A stretch of 64,000 nucleotides of DNA, taken from positions 7,254,001-7,318,000 of the forward strand of contig OY727097.1 of assembly GCA_963402885.1 (NCBI GenBank), written 5' to 3'. How positions within the stretch are numbered: the first letter of the stretch is position 1; each line of letters opens with the position of its first letter. A program made the translations under genes and the position numbers. Of this stretch, positions 10,985-23,311 are shown piece by piece. The notes beneath the pieces were generated by a model. It ran no database searches. It saw only the letters and a list, made by a program, of their open reading frames with translations, and was not told the DNA's origin. This stretch comes from Antedon bifida. Taxonomy: Eukaryota; Echinodermata; Crinoidea; Comatulida; Antedonidae.

Positions 10985-12385
10985 GGTAATTGGACATCCC
11001 TATTAAGGAGACACTTTCTTGTGAAACGATAGAAGAACAACTTAACACACCACGATGGGACATCTCTATTAAAGGGACACTTTCTCGTGAAACGATAGGG
11101 GGACAACATAACACACCACGATGGGGACACCTCTATTAAGGGGACACCTTCTCGTGAAACAATAGAGGGACAACATAACACACCACGATGGGGACACCTC
11201 TATTAAGGGGACACCTTCTCGTGAAACAATAGAGGGACAACATAACACACCACGATGGGGCCATCTCTATTAAAGGGACACTTTCTCGTGAAACAATAGA
11301 GGGACAACATAACACACCACGATGGGGACACCTCTATTAAGGGGACACCTTCTCGTGAAACAATAGAGGGACAACATAACACACCACGATGGGGACACCT
11401 CTATTAAGGGGACACCTTCTCGTGAAACAATAGAGGGACAACATAACACACCACGATGGGGCCATCTCTATTAAAGGGACACTTTCCGTGAAACGATAGA
11501 TGGACAACATAATACACCACGATGGGGACACCTCTATTAAAGGGAAACTTTCACGTGAAGAATGAGGAACAACATAACACACCACGATGTGGACACCTAT
11601 TGACACTTTTCTCGTGAAGAATGAGGAACAACATAACACACCACGATGGGGACACCTCTGTATTAAAGGGACACTTTCCAGTGAAATGATAGAGGGACAT
11701 AAATCACCACGGTGGGGAGATCTCTATTAAAGGGACACTTTCCCCGTGAAGAATGAGGAACAACATAAATCACCACGATGGGGACACCTCTATTAAAGGG
11801 ACACTTTTCTCGTGAAGAATGAGGAACAACATAACACACCACGATGGGGACACCTCTATTAAAGGGACACTTTTCTCGTGAAGAATGAGGAACAACATAA
11901 CACCACGGTGGGGACATCTCTATTAAGGGACACTTTCCCGTGAAGAATGAGGAACAATATAACACACCACGGTGGGAACATCTCTATTAAAGAGACACTT
12001 TCCCGAGAAGAATGAGGAACAACATAACATACCACGATGGGGACACCTCTATTAAAGGGACACTTTTCTCGTGAAGAATGAGGAACAACATAACACACCA
12101 CGGTGGGAACATCTCTATTAAAGAGACACTTTCCCGAGAAGAATGAGGAACAACATAACATACCACGATGGGGACACCTCTATTAAAGGGACACTTTCTC
12201 GTGAAACGAATGAGGGACAACATAACACCACGGTGGGGACATCTCTATTAAAGGGACACTTTTCCCGTGAAGAATGAGGAACAATATAACACACCACGAT
12301 GGGGACAATGTATTAAAGGGACACTTTCTCGTGATAGAGGGACAAAATAACACACTGCCGATCCCTATTCAGTGGACATCCCTAT
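10985..12385. repeat. 67-bp minisatellite, about 20 units
   Basis: The unit contains CACCACGATGGGGACACC, then TCTATTAAGGGGACACC, TTCTCGTGAAACAATAGAGG and GACAACATAACA. Starts of the CACCACG word at 11114, 11181 and 11248 give a 67-bp period. The left units are nearly identical; from about 11530 rightwards a variant with GTGAAGAATGAGGAACAACA dominates and small indels accumulate. Long minus-strand ORFs across the array are products of the periodicity. The TTAAGGGGACAC core resembles the ends of dispersed elements at 18100, 22981 and 62976. Confidence 0.9.
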
Positions 12386-13594
12386 TAAGAGAATAAAGGT
12401 GTCGGTGTTACTTTAGAGGCTGTTGTTATAAATAATTATTTCTTTAAGAACACAAGGTGAAACGTTGTTATATTAATAGAATATATACAGTGACAAATTA
12501 TTCTGTTCCGTACTTAATAAATCTTTCTATAATACAAAAGCGTAATAATCCCATCGTGCGTGCCCAATCAGTTAATTACTCAACTTCAGCTTTAAGTAAA
12601 TAGTTAATAAATACGTTCTGGTCCCGATTTACTCAGGATAATTAACAGTGGGCTCGGTTATTTAATTTATTTTTTATTTATTTATATAAACATATTTAGG
12701 CAGGATAACATAATTCAGAAAAGAAAAGATCACAAAATTTCTGTTTCAATGAATGTTACGATACAAAAGCCTACTCAAAATCTTTATAATATTCTTCTTT
12801 TGTTAAACAGTAACCAATCTTGCTTATCACGGCCATGCATTACGTTATAAAATGAATGTATCGATTTTGTTTCTTTCTCTCAAATACTGTAGTGGAAATC
12901 TAATTTTGTAATGTCTTTAACTACACTAGAAATCACTGCATAATGATGTCAAATCGCATATTATTATCCCCTTCAACAAATATCGAACATGGATATAGAT
13001 ATAAAGAGAATAATTAAAGGTGCTGTAACTACTGTCAAGAGCGGATCCAGGATTTTTCAAACGTGGAAGCGTTAATATATAATATTAGTATGCACATGGG
13101 TTTGGATAGAGGATTTTAGGATAAGGGGTGCGAGTTATCTACCTCAGCCCCATCATGGTTAGACCTCTAGGGAACTGGAAAATGCACTCTAGCCGTTCTT
13201 TGAGTGCTTGAAATGTGCTGTCAAAGGTTTAAATGTTCTATGTAATAAACAATACATTTTAAACACGGAGCCCTGTTGTTACTTTCCATATCATGAAGAC
13301 GGTCTTTTGAGTTTTAATATATTCATGAATCATTATTGACGCAATTTTTAAATTAAGTTTGTAGAAATGTATATGAGTGATCATTGATCATAGTTTATTA
13401 TTATGCCATTGTATCAGCACATTGTCACACAGTGACCATAATAAGTAATAATCTATTTCAACTATGAGGATATTTCAGTATTCCAGCAATGATTGCCATG
13501 TTACATTCGCATTTTTTACTCTACAATTCACTATGTCGAGACAAATATAAATGTTTTTTAAAAATGTTCAACAATTTTTTACATTTTCAGCAAT

Positions 13595-13662
13595 TTCGGT
13601 CGGTTGGTCGGTCGGTAGGTCAGTAAACACTAACTCAAATTTGCGCACACGACTGCAGCCAG
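13595..13662. repeat. Second copy of the GGTC-microsatellite element
   Basis: CGGTCGGTTGGTCGGTCGGT is followed by AAACACTAACTCAAATTTG and a GACTGCAGCCA end, matching 1951-2018 closely. Confidence 0.6.
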
Positions 13663-14227
13663 GCAAGAGTGAATTCAATCTTCCCTGGTTTTCGTACCGT
13701 GAACAAGAGTAGGCCTACTAATTGTTATTGTCATTTGCACTGTTAACGTCGGTATCTGAACAGAAATAGAGTTGATTGATTATGGTTGGTAATGTCAAGC
13801 TCTGTTATACTGCACGGCGACTGAGAAGCAATACCATGTCTCATCAGGCGACTTATATACACATTTTTAACATTTCAAATACACAAATTGCTATCAAGTA
13901 ACATATAAATGAGGAAGACACTTGACTAAAGAGTACTTCTTCAGTATACACAAGATTATATTTAATTGAATCTCAGAGCCCTTGATCAATACCTTTCATA
14001 TGGATATCCTATTGTCTAAGCAGAGAAGATTGTAATTTCACTTTTCCGTGGTCTAAGCAACTTGATAACAAAAATGCCAAAATAAAAATCAGAGGGCTTG
14101 TCTATTTAATATTTCAATATGACAACGTATTCATAATAAATACGATCATTGATCCCCAATACGCTTTTCTGATGTATAAAACATTTATGTTGATTTAGAA
14201 ATTAGAATTGCAAAAGTCTATTTTTAC

Positions 14228-14290
14228 ACAAAATTAAAGATTGTTTTCACTTTCAGACAAATTAAAGATTGTTTTCACTTTCAGACAAAA
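14228..14290. repeat. Direct duplication, about 32 bp
   Basis: The text ACAAATTAAAGATTGTTTTC followed by ACTTTCAG occurs twice back to back, the first copy with one extra A. Confidence 0.7.
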
Positions 14291-16459
14291 TTAAATCAAT
14301 GAATTTTTACACAAAAAAATATATTAATTTCTTAACCAAAGCTTTATTAAAATTGTATATCCTCAAATGAATAAATAATCTTATAAATATATTAATGTTT
14401 AATTTAATATTTTTTCATAACGCTTCTTTTGTGAATTTATGTTGTAAATTCTTTGTTATGAACAAACAAGTTTTCAACTATAGCATGAGATATATATTAG
14501 TACCTTTTCGAAACACTTTTATTTCAATAAATTCCAATTGCGCATGCGCAGAAAAATCTTTGCGTAATAAAGAAAATATAACAACCCGTTGATGTTGCAC
14601 ACAGAATTAATTTGTATTACGTATAGCTTCACCTGTTTTTAATTTATAATCACCAAATACATTAACTACTTGTTCAGTAGACTAATTAATTCAATTTAGC
14701 AATTTACATGACTAAAGTACCCGGAGATAATTGTGTCTTATAGCTACATGCAGTAATTGATTGTGTTTCGTGGTATATTATCGTATTTTACGTAAAGTCA
14801 TGTTTTGATCAGATTCAGAAGATGATGTTGCTTACTTCATACATGAATCAATTTAATTCAATTTGTGTGACCTCATAAACCTTTTAACCCGTTTCCGATA
14901 ATAGACGAATAAATTCACACGAGCTTTTTTTTCGCGCCTCATAATAGTTGATTGAAATTTGCATACGCATGCACATTAGCCACCGCTTTCGATTTCCGTT
15001 GAGCAAACGGGCTGAAAAGTTCCGCTCATCGAAATTATATACAACTTTGGGTTATTAGGCCTCGCAATCACTATCACTGTGAATGTGACAATGGTAAAAT
15101 GTTGTTTTCACCTGATCCAGACAATTATTCATTTTAGGAAGTTATAATACTGATTATAAAGAATAAACGTTCACATTACTTTTTTATTTCTTTACAACTT
15201 CATACAAACAAGGAAGATATATTTTTATGGAAAAATCACATAAATAAAAATAAATAACTTTGTGATAGCATTATTTACAAATTAATTGATTTTTGTTTTT
15301 AAATATGACTTAATGCATTTACAACCTTATTTTCCTGTCCAAAATGCTGTTTTACAAAGGTGCTTAACATTATTTAAATATCATAGGCATATTCATTAGT
15401 AAAGTAGGAGATCTTAGTTAATTAAGACTGGCAGAAATTAAAATACTGTAAACAACATCAATATCTATTTATAGACACACTTACAATGATAACATGTTTG
15501 TCAATTATATAAAACTATACTCAATGAAGATTAAATATGCAAGTACGAACCATTTGGTGCATTTTAATTAAATTATTTAAAGATATTTTTGTTCCCTGAA
15601 AACATAATTTTTTGTTGAATATACCATTACATCACACATATCACATTATATAGAAAAAAGCAAAAAATAGTCAAATGGGTTTTTTAACCGTTTATTTTGT
15701 GTTTTTGTAAGTTTTTTTTTCTATGGAAGTAAATAATTTGACTAAAACTGCAAAATGTATTCAAAGTTCAAAGATTTTATTAATCTTCATTTTTCATGTT
15801 TTTGAATTGGGCACAACACATCTTTAATGTTTTTATGCATTTTTATCTTTTTTTTATCAAAAGGACAATTTTTGCCCTCGTGATGTAACTCTCCATGTGG
15901 TGATTTAGACTAGGGCTATATTCCATCGTACCATGCAAATAATTTTTTTAGATTTTGTCTGTCCTTGTTCTTGAAAATAAATCAAATCAATTAATGTAAA
16001 TTTGTCCTTTTTGTTGACCTTAGATTTCTTTCATACATAAGTTTTACTATATTTACCCGAATATTTAAGTCGACAAAAGGTATTTCAAAATGTATACTCA
16101 TGTTACTTAAAGATGAAGACAACATCCTCGCCAAGAAAAATGACTATATGTATAATATATAAATACAAGAGCCTATTTCGGAAAACTAGTTCTTGGAAAA
16201 AAATAATGAATTATAATAATGAAAGACAAATTAGAATTCTGTACCATGTCATGTGCATGTTTAGTTCTTAAAACCTTTGTACTCTGTCACTCAAAAAGTA
16301 GGGTCTTGTTAGGAAATATCCAGAGATTCTACCAGTAGGCCTAAATAACCTCTGTCCAAAAAATTATTAAAAACATTTTTTTATAATCAATTTTCTTTAA
16401 AAAACATCTTTTTCTATCTTAAAATATCAATATTTAAACTATAAAAAAAACATTTCCAG

Positions 16460-16517
16460 TTCAAATTAAAAATTTATGTTCAAATTAAAAATTTATGCTC
16501 AAATTAAAAATGTATGT
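16460..16517. repeat. 19-bp tandem repeat, three units
   Basis: TTCAAATTAAAAATTTATG repeats three times with a 19-bp step and one or two substitutions. Confidence 0.75.
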
Positions 16518-16523
16518 TCATAC

Positions 16524-16675
16524 CTCCACAGGGTTTTTTCCAGTCTCTATTCATAGTGTAAAATTTGATAACTAGTCCACAATAGAGAATAGGATCTCTT
16601 GAAACAGACCGTATAAACACCTTCAAGGAACTAGCAACTTTTCCAAAAGACTCTTCTAAAGGAAGCAGGAACCTG
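16524..16675 (-). other. Unassigned spliceable open segment (possible exon)
   Basis: On the minus strand a TTTTAG acceptor and a GGAG/GTATGA donor bound 152 bases that are open in one frame, containing LPLEESFGKVASSLKVFI and DPILYCGLVIKFY. It lies just 3' of the RCBTB stop codon on the same strand. I do not recognise the product, and no partner exon was found downstream. It could be a 3'-UTR segment, an exon of a neighbouring gene or chance. Confidence 0.2.
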
Positions 16676-16833
16676 CTAAAATAATAGACCAATCTTAGTG
16701 AGAATGACAAGAAATAGGACCCTTAGGACTAACACTCTCTCTATCAGGCCAAATGACCACCACCTCAGGTTAATATTGCTGTAAAATTTGTAGTACATAT
16801 TTGAGCTTATTTAACAGATACAGAATGTAAACG

Positions 16834-16974
16834 TCAATACTTAAAGGCTCCCCACTGAGCCGCATTCTTGATTAAGGTTTTCACAGTGAACTCGTCCAGT
16901 TTCTGAAAGGCTTCAGTCTGAACCACAGCCGTCAAATGGTTCATAGAAAACTTGAAACAAAAATCTTCCAACTC
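16834..16974 (-). CDS. RCBTB1/RCBTB2: RCBTB coding exon 13 (C-terminus and stop)
   Basis: Starts in phase 0 after a TTTAG acceptor: ELEDFCFKFSMNHLTAVVQT, then a segment with AFQKLDEFTVKTLI and the terminal NAAQWGAFKY followed by TGA. The EEFCFxFCxNHLTxVxQTxxF and GAFK ending are diagnostic of the RCBTB family C-terminus. Confidence 0.93.
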   Translation of the reverse strand, partial: ELEDFCFKFSMNHLTAVVQTEAFQKLDEFTVKTLIKNAAQWGAFKY

Positions 16975-17502
16975 CTAAATTAAGAGAAATAGCAAAAATG
17001 AAATTTGTTTCCAAAATAAGCTAAAAACAGTATGATTTAATACAGTGGAACCCACATCCAGTGGAGGGACAACAAGCGTGTCGAAAGAAGCAAATAAAAA
17101 GCTGAAAGAAGCAAATAAAAAGCTAAAAAAATGTTGGTAAGTAGACTACTGCTACATGTCACGCTCCCTATAATAGGAAGCTTTCCATTTGCACTAAACT
17201 AATCATACCAAGGCAATCTAACAACAGCATGCTGAGCTCCAGAGATCAAAGGGTTTATCTGGGGCTGCGACACGATCAGTTCCACCCACTTAACAGACAC
17301 TGCACGCCGTGGAGAATATGTACATAGTACAGTACTGTTGGTATTTGTCACAGCCAGACATAAGATCAAAGGTCATACACATTGATGTCATCTGTCATCA
17401 TCTGACTATAGAAACTACCAACACTGTGTGTAGAATAAGGAATCACATCCCAACTTCCTCACATGCACACAATGAATTAACCTTACTTTTTCTAGGCCGT
17501 CA

Positions 17503-17703
<201 letters not shown>

Positions 17704-17951
17704 TTACATTAAATTATCGGCTGATTCTCAGTACTGTATCTAAATTTGTCCAGTATCGTAAGCAAATTCTGTGATACAGCATCTCATGTGTTTCACATGT
17801 GATGCCTGTATCATAGACCCTACCTAACCATTGTGTTGTCGATTTTAGCAATAGAAATTGCCCTAATGATTCATAACATGAACTTACTCACAAACATTAA
17901 CTTATTCACAAACATATGAGCCTATTCACAAACATGAACTTATTATGTTTA

Positions 17952-18092
<141 letters not shown>

Positions 18093-18370
18093 TCAAAACA
18101 CAGTAGAACCCCCAATAAAGGGACACCTTCAGGACCCAATAAAATCTCTGTTTAATAGATTAATAAATTACTTCTTGTTTGTTGAGTAAGTGTCGTCTGA
18201 AAAAACTTCTACAGTAAGTTATAGAAAATATATTTTTTTTAAAATTTATTTATTTATTTTTCACATTTTTACATTCAACAGCGAGAAAACCGCCACTAAC
18301 AGAATGGATTCAAAATTTATTTATTTAACAATATAGGATTTTGAAAAATGTATTTTAAGCAAAATCTTAC

Positions 18371-18424
18371 TCTTTTCCATTTTCACCCCAGTGTGACTGA
18401 AACATACTAAGGAAATGTTCACAT
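18371..18424 (-). CDS. RCBTB1/RCBTB2: RCBTB coding exon 10 (short BTB exon)
   Basis: A 54-nt exon with acceptor TTTTTTTAG and donor AAAGA/GTAAGA. Across the upstream junction it reads RCEHFLSMFQSHWGENGK. It is too short to find by ORF length but keeps phase on both sides. Confidence 0.92.
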
Positions 18425-18634
18425 CTAAAAAAACAAAAATATACTTAATCTTACTGAAACTAAAAACAGACTTTATTGTGGCGTATACCTGATATCCTCA
18501 GGTCTAATTAAAAAAAAAATTCAGGCTGGTCCAAAATACTGGTTTCTGATTTTTCCAGAATATATTCCACATGGTAGGAAAAGTTTTGGCTTTGTGACAG
18601 TTTTGTTTTAGGAAAGTTGACTTCATAAACAAAC

Positions 18635-18705
18635 CTTATCTTTAGTATTGACTTATGAACATGAATATGTTTTCCATCTACTAGAAACTTGAGGTCTGAC
18701 GTTTC
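18635..18705 (-). CDS. RCBTB1/RCBTB2: RCBTB coding exon 9 (start of BTB domain)
   Basis: Acceptor CTTGTAG, donor ATAAG/GTTTGT. Encodes ETSDLKFLVDGKHIHVHKSI then LKIR completed by exon 10: the canonical BTB opening (DLKFxVxGKxIxVHKxxLxIR). Confidence 0.93.
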
Positions 18706-18744
18706 CTACAAGATAAAGTAAAGTAAAACGGAATCTTTCTTAAT

Positions 18745-18896
18745 AAGGCTCAGTCTACACTATCAAACATTATGTGATGTGCCCAAATATGGACTTGATG
18801 ATGTCATATCACTACCCTATTTGGGCATATCACTACCATATTTAGGCATATCACACTTTTTTTGTCAAACTAGTTTGATAAGTGTAGACAGAGCTT
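18745..18896. repeat. MITE family A, copy 2
   Basis: Left end AGGCTCAGTCTACACTATCA and right end GATAAGTGTAGACAGAGCTT are inverted repeats. The interior has CCCAAATATGG / GATGATGTCATATC text. Lies in RCBTB intron 8, just upstream of exon 9. Confidence 0.8.
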
Positions 18897-19540
18897 AAGG
18901 TAAAGTACATGTAATCAGATTTTACTCTGGACAAATTATAATCTCCAAGAAGCTTAATTAACAATCATCATGCTCTTGAATAGACAAGTTTGAAAAGCCT
19001 TGCGGCAAAGAAAATAGTAGATAATTTCTTTAATTTAGAATATTGACTGCACTTATGAACGATCACAAAGTTGGCTTTGAAAATTAAAATTAATCTGTTT
19101 ACAGTTGAAATTAATCTCCATTGTATAAAAGTTTATATAGTAAATCTCTCCGTATCATTAAAAACCAAAGAGGTTATATAATTAAATATAGAGTCCAATG
19201 TAATAACAGCTCAAAAACTGATTCACTATGTAGTGGGACCACAAGATATGGCTAATCAGAAACAGTTTCAAGTCATGTCGACTACACGGTCACACACCAC
19301 GATGCCGGCATTGTAGCTGGTTGAACAAATCAACGCAAAACCCACAATCCTAGTATGGTGAAAATGAAGCTTTTTACCAAGAAATTATTCATTTTATAGC
19401 CACAATAGGGAAATATTATAAATAAAATATACCATATTTAAAAATATATATGTGTACAAGCTGGTTTAATGTTATTCTTAATATTAATTTTTTTTTTTTA
19501 TTTGCTAAATGACATTTTTGAACAGATATACTATGTCCAT

Positions 19541-19632
19541 TTGGTGGAGTCATCGTTTCACTGCCACCTAGTTCTCTTTCTAGAAGTAATTATATGTCTA
19601 TGTTAAAAACTCATCTATTTAAATTTGAGTGA
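19541..19632 (+). repeat. Possible LINE ORF2 C-terminal tail
   Basis: One frame reads SLSRSNYMSMLKTHLFKFE then stop, like the xSxxxFKxxLKTHLF ending of LINE ORF2 proteins. Too short to be sure. Confidence 0.35.
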
Positions 19633-19869
19633 AATTAATCTTTATGCATAAGACATTAAATGAAATCTCTACATTTGAATTTTATTGATCAACAAAGTGC
19701 ACCGCTGTAATAAAAATTAAAATAGAAAGTCGGTCATGGACTTGTAAGGTAAACAAGATGATTAATGTTGATGATAATTATTTAACTAACTGCAAAGTAG
19801 GTTTGCATTAGGGAGCCAAGTAAATTCAACAAATTGACTTTAGCTTCTTGATGCAAAGCTAGTTTGCTT

Positions 19870-19996
19870 TAGTTGAATAATTGGTGCAGTACCCACTGCT
19901 TCATTGGGCTTGAATCTAACAATAGTTGGCTTGGTCTAGAGGTATGGCTAAGCCAGCTTAGTTATTCGAAGGCAGTGGGTTCGAGTCCCACTTGAA
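19870..19996 (+). repeat. tRNA-related SINE, copy 1
   Basis: A head with CCCACTGCTTCATTGGGCTT precedes an A-box-like TTGGTCTAGAGGTATGGCTA and a B-box GGTTCGAGTCC, followed by an A/T tail. Shares its head with 20018 and 43019. Confidence 0.6.
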
Positions 19997-20017
19997 AATT
20001 ATTATTTTTTAATACAA

Positions 20018-20165
20018 TTGTTATCCTGTTGGTGCTCTACCCGCTCCTTCATCGGGCTTGAATCTAACCCCTAGCCACCAGAACCTCTGTGGTCTAGAGG
20101 TTCGAATTCCAGCCTTGTGATCTGGAGGTTGTGGGTTTGAGTCACCATGTGATTTACGTTCTTAT
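20018..20165 (+). repeat. tRNA-related SINE, copy 2
   Basis: ATCCTGTTGGTGCTCTACCC and TCATCGGGCTTGAATCTAAC form the head. TGTGGTCTAGAGGTTCG and GGGTTTGAGTC stand where A- and B-boxes are expected. It directly follows copy 1. Confidence 0.6.
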
Positions 20166-20924
20166 TGTACCGAGTAAACACTAAAATTAGGTCAGATTAG
20201 GGAAAACATCAATTTAATTATAACGTTGTTTGGCATTGAAAACTCTATCTATTGGAAATTTTTGTTTCGTCAAATAAACTTTCTCGGTTGTCACACATGC
20301 CTGCCTGATTTTATAGCCATACTAGCCAGCAAAGTCCTGAGAAGAACAAGACTCAATTCGTAGTATCTGCAGTTCATTACGGCGAACACGAAATTTTACA
20401 CTTAATTTCACACAGCTTCTTTTTTTGTTTTTTTTTGCGTTTTATAAATTGAAAACCATTAACCTTACCAAGTTTGTTGTATATTCAATTTGAAAATCAT
20501 TTTAATTTTAATAAGATTCCTGTAGTGTTTGTTTTTGAAGGTTTTCTTATAAAGCATTTCATTCGACCTTGCACACTTTTATCATTATTTACAATCGTAT
20601 TCAATTATGCTGACCAATTTGTTATAAATTACAGCATAATGAGTAATTAGAAGTTTGTAGAAAATAACGTAATGATGTAAAATTAATCTGTCTTGAATTT
20701 CAGCAAGGACTAAATGTAGCAAATTACGCTATTGTCTTTCCGGGCAAGTGGCTATATTTTTCACAGCACGTACAAATGATTATGATTTAAGAGGACACTG
20801 GGTGGTATAACACACCACAGCAAATAAGAAATCGTAAGTACTTTTGATATTTCTGACGCTAGATGGAAATGGTGCAATGATAGTGAAATGGACTGGCATG
20901 TGAGAAGGCCAAGTTTGTGTACTT

Positions 20925-20985
20925 AGGCAAGATAATTTGCCTCGTCCTTCAGATGGGATATTAAGCCATTGATTCTATGTACATA
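20925..20985 (+). repeat. SINE body fragment
   Basis: Contains AGGCAAGATAATTTGCCTCG then TCCTTCAGATGGGATATTAA, resembling the conserved central region of marine-invertebrate SINEs (CCTTxGGCAAGATAC... GATGGGATxTTAAGCC). No promoter boxes remain. Confidence 0.4.
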
Positions 20986-21108
20986 AATACACATTTCAAA
21001 AGCTATACAGACTTTAAACTACTCCTTCATCTTATTAATTACCCCACCACCTACCCCTAGAAACCAAATAAGGAGTTAAACTGTGTTTTTTTCCATGCAG
21101 ATTCTTAC

Positions 21109-21167
21109 CGGATCGTCGAAAGCTTTTAAAAGACTTTTCTCCAGAGCTCTTCTTCCAAGAAAGTTTT
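21109..21167 (-). CDS. RCBTB1/RCBTB2: RCBTB coding exon 8 (linker before BTB)
   Basis: A 59-nt exon with acceptor TTATCAG and donor CCG/GTAAGA. Two bases complete a Glu codon from exon 7, then NFLGRRALEKSLLKAFDDP. It matches the family linker (xxLTVAESLKxxFDxP) in position and phase, though the first half is diverged. Confidence 0.88.
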
Positions 21168-21361
21168 CTGATAAAAAATATATTATTTTATTATTATCAT
21201 TATTACAGTCTCAATGTAGTGAAATTTCCAGTATATCACTGGGCAGTTTAGAGCTTTTCATATATGCTGTATATATAATACACTGTATTACATTTTTTTC
21301 TTACAATTATGTTTTAGTGGTCTGGAATTTTTTTTTTAAATATGTCATATCAATTTTTTTA

Positions 21362-21595
<234 letters not shown>

Positions 21596-21779
21596 TTAAA
21601 AAATTGATTTATTTTTTCCATTTGATATCAATTTGATACTTATTGAAATAATAATATATGAATAATAAATAATTGAAATTGAAATATTTAATTTTTCCTA
21701 GTAAGTTGTGGCAATAAACTTACATCAGTAATGGAACATTAAAACCAAATGATGTAATATCTACTCAATTTCATAGGCG

Positions 21780-21990
21780 GATAAAAAATAATAATATCCT
21801 GGATTTATAAAGTGCCTAATGTTGTGAAACCTTTAAGCACTATACATATTATTACCCTGTACACAGGTGGTGGAGAGAGGAAACGTAAGTAATGTATCTT
21901 GCCTAAGGATACAAGCAATGCAACAAGCGAACCCATGATCAGTCAAACACACTGCGCCACACTCCCTAATCAATCTATGCTCACTCCCGT
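21780..21990 (-). repeat. tRNA-derived SINE with LINE-like 3' tail
   Basis: On the minus strand: A-box-like GTGTGGCGCAGTGTGTTTGA, B-box-like GGGTTCGCTTG, a body with CCTTAGGCAAGATACATTAC and CCTCTCTCCACCACCTG, then GGCACTTTATAAATCC and an ATT-rich tail. That order (tRNA head, conserved body, 'CTTTATAAAT' LINE tail) is a complete SINE. Confidence 0.65.
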
Positions 21991-22310
21991 CCTCCATCTA
22001 CATTTTACCAATTTTTTAACCTATTTGTTATTGTATGTGTATAAAAAGGTAAAGTTTTATGGATTTCTAGTCTATCTGTTAAAGCACAGCTTAATATGAT
22101 AAATATGAATTCTTAGCGATATCTGCATGTGAAAATTACTTTAGAACTACCTCAGAAGTCAACACCAAAACGATCCCAGTGATGTTTGGTGTGTACAATA
22201 CCAAATACAGCAATTGTAGCATGTCGTACAAAACCTCAATTCAGAAGGTTTTGAAGATACATACAAAGTACTAATGTTTGAGAATTATGGTGTATTTCAA
22301 GGTCTAGTTA

Positions 22311-22463
<153 letters not shown>

Positions 22464-22836
22464 TTAGACATTTTATGTATTATTAGCTGTAGGATAACTT
22501 GAATAAGAACACATTTTAACTTTAGAGCAAGGTTACTTGTTTACATAAAAAACATAAAAACATATTATTGACATATTCAACAATTTTTCCTATGAATCAT
22601 CAAGTCTATTTCCTATTGGTTGTCATGTGCCTTTTCCATAGGTCGGCAAGTCTCTGTCCTATGGGCAATGTCTATTTCCTATTGCTCATTTTTTATTTCC
22701 CATAGGTCGTCATGTCTCTTTCCCATAGGTCGTCAGGTCTATTTCCAAAGATATGTCTCTTTCCTATTATTATATAAGCCATCCGGCATAGTCTCTGTCC
22801 TATGCAGTCCTCCACCCAAACTTCCCATCGTCTTAC

Positions 22837-22944
22837 CTGAGAAACTACAATATTCTGGATACTAGAAACCTTACAAGGGCTAGGCTGGTTTACATTGTTC
22901 CCTAGGCCTAATTGTCCGTTTCCGTTGTATCCCCACCCAAACAC
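22837..22944 (-). CDS. RCBTB1/RCBTB2: RCBTB coding exon 5 (RCC1 blade)
   Basis: Acceptor TTCTAG, donor TCTCAG/GTAAGA; phase 0 at both ends. Encodes VFGWGYNGNGQLGLGNNVNQ then PSPCKVSSIQNIVVSQ. A TAGGCCTA palindrome lies inside the coding sequence at 22903-22910. The upstream intron holds the tandem retroelement. Confidence 0.95.
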
Positions 22945-22980
22945 CTAGAAGAAAAAACACACAGAAATAATTTTATTTTT

Positions 22981-23060
22981 CTAACCAGGTGTACTAAGGT
23001 GTTTCCTTAATAGGGGTTGTCTTTGAATATATTGTCTTCTGAATAAGGGGTTGGCCATAC
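22981..23060. repeat. TTAATAGGGG-type element fragment
   Basis: AAGGTGTTTCCTTAATAGGG and TCTGAATAAGGGGTTGG resemble the ends of the dispersed element at 62976-63153 and the core of the 67-bp minisatellite. Confidence 0.4.
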
Positions 23061-23311
23061 GTGTTAAAATATCTTTCACCAAATTTGTTTCCACGAAAAG
23101 TGTGTCCTTAACTTGTTGTGAATAGTGATAGCAGTATCCATACAAATGGCCCCTTAACTTGTTGCAGAATAGAATTAGTAGTACAGTACTATAGTAGTAT
23201 CCATACAAATGATCAAACACAAAAGAAATTTTGGGGGGTGTCACAAGTGATTTAATTTTTGTTCCATTGTACCGTATGAGGGGGGTCATTCATGCGTAGC
23301 GGCCTCTTATT

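Larger units (their letters stand above)
12390..16520. other. Intergenic, no gene recognised
   Basis: Very AT-rich. Contains the second GGTC-type element (13595-13662), a 33-bp duplication (14228-14290) and a small tandem repeat (16460-16517). TAGGCCTA palindromes at 13710-13717 and 16336-16343. The 3' UTR and poly(A) site of the RCBTB gene should lie in the rightmost part but cannot be fixed. Confidence 0.5.

Noticed and set aside
10875..12223. Overlapping minus-strand ORFs of 70-100 codons rich in VVCYVVPHSSRE-like repeats
   Set aside because: They are products of the 67-bp minisatellite, where a non-multiple-of-three period cycles frames. No start context, splice sites or protein family.
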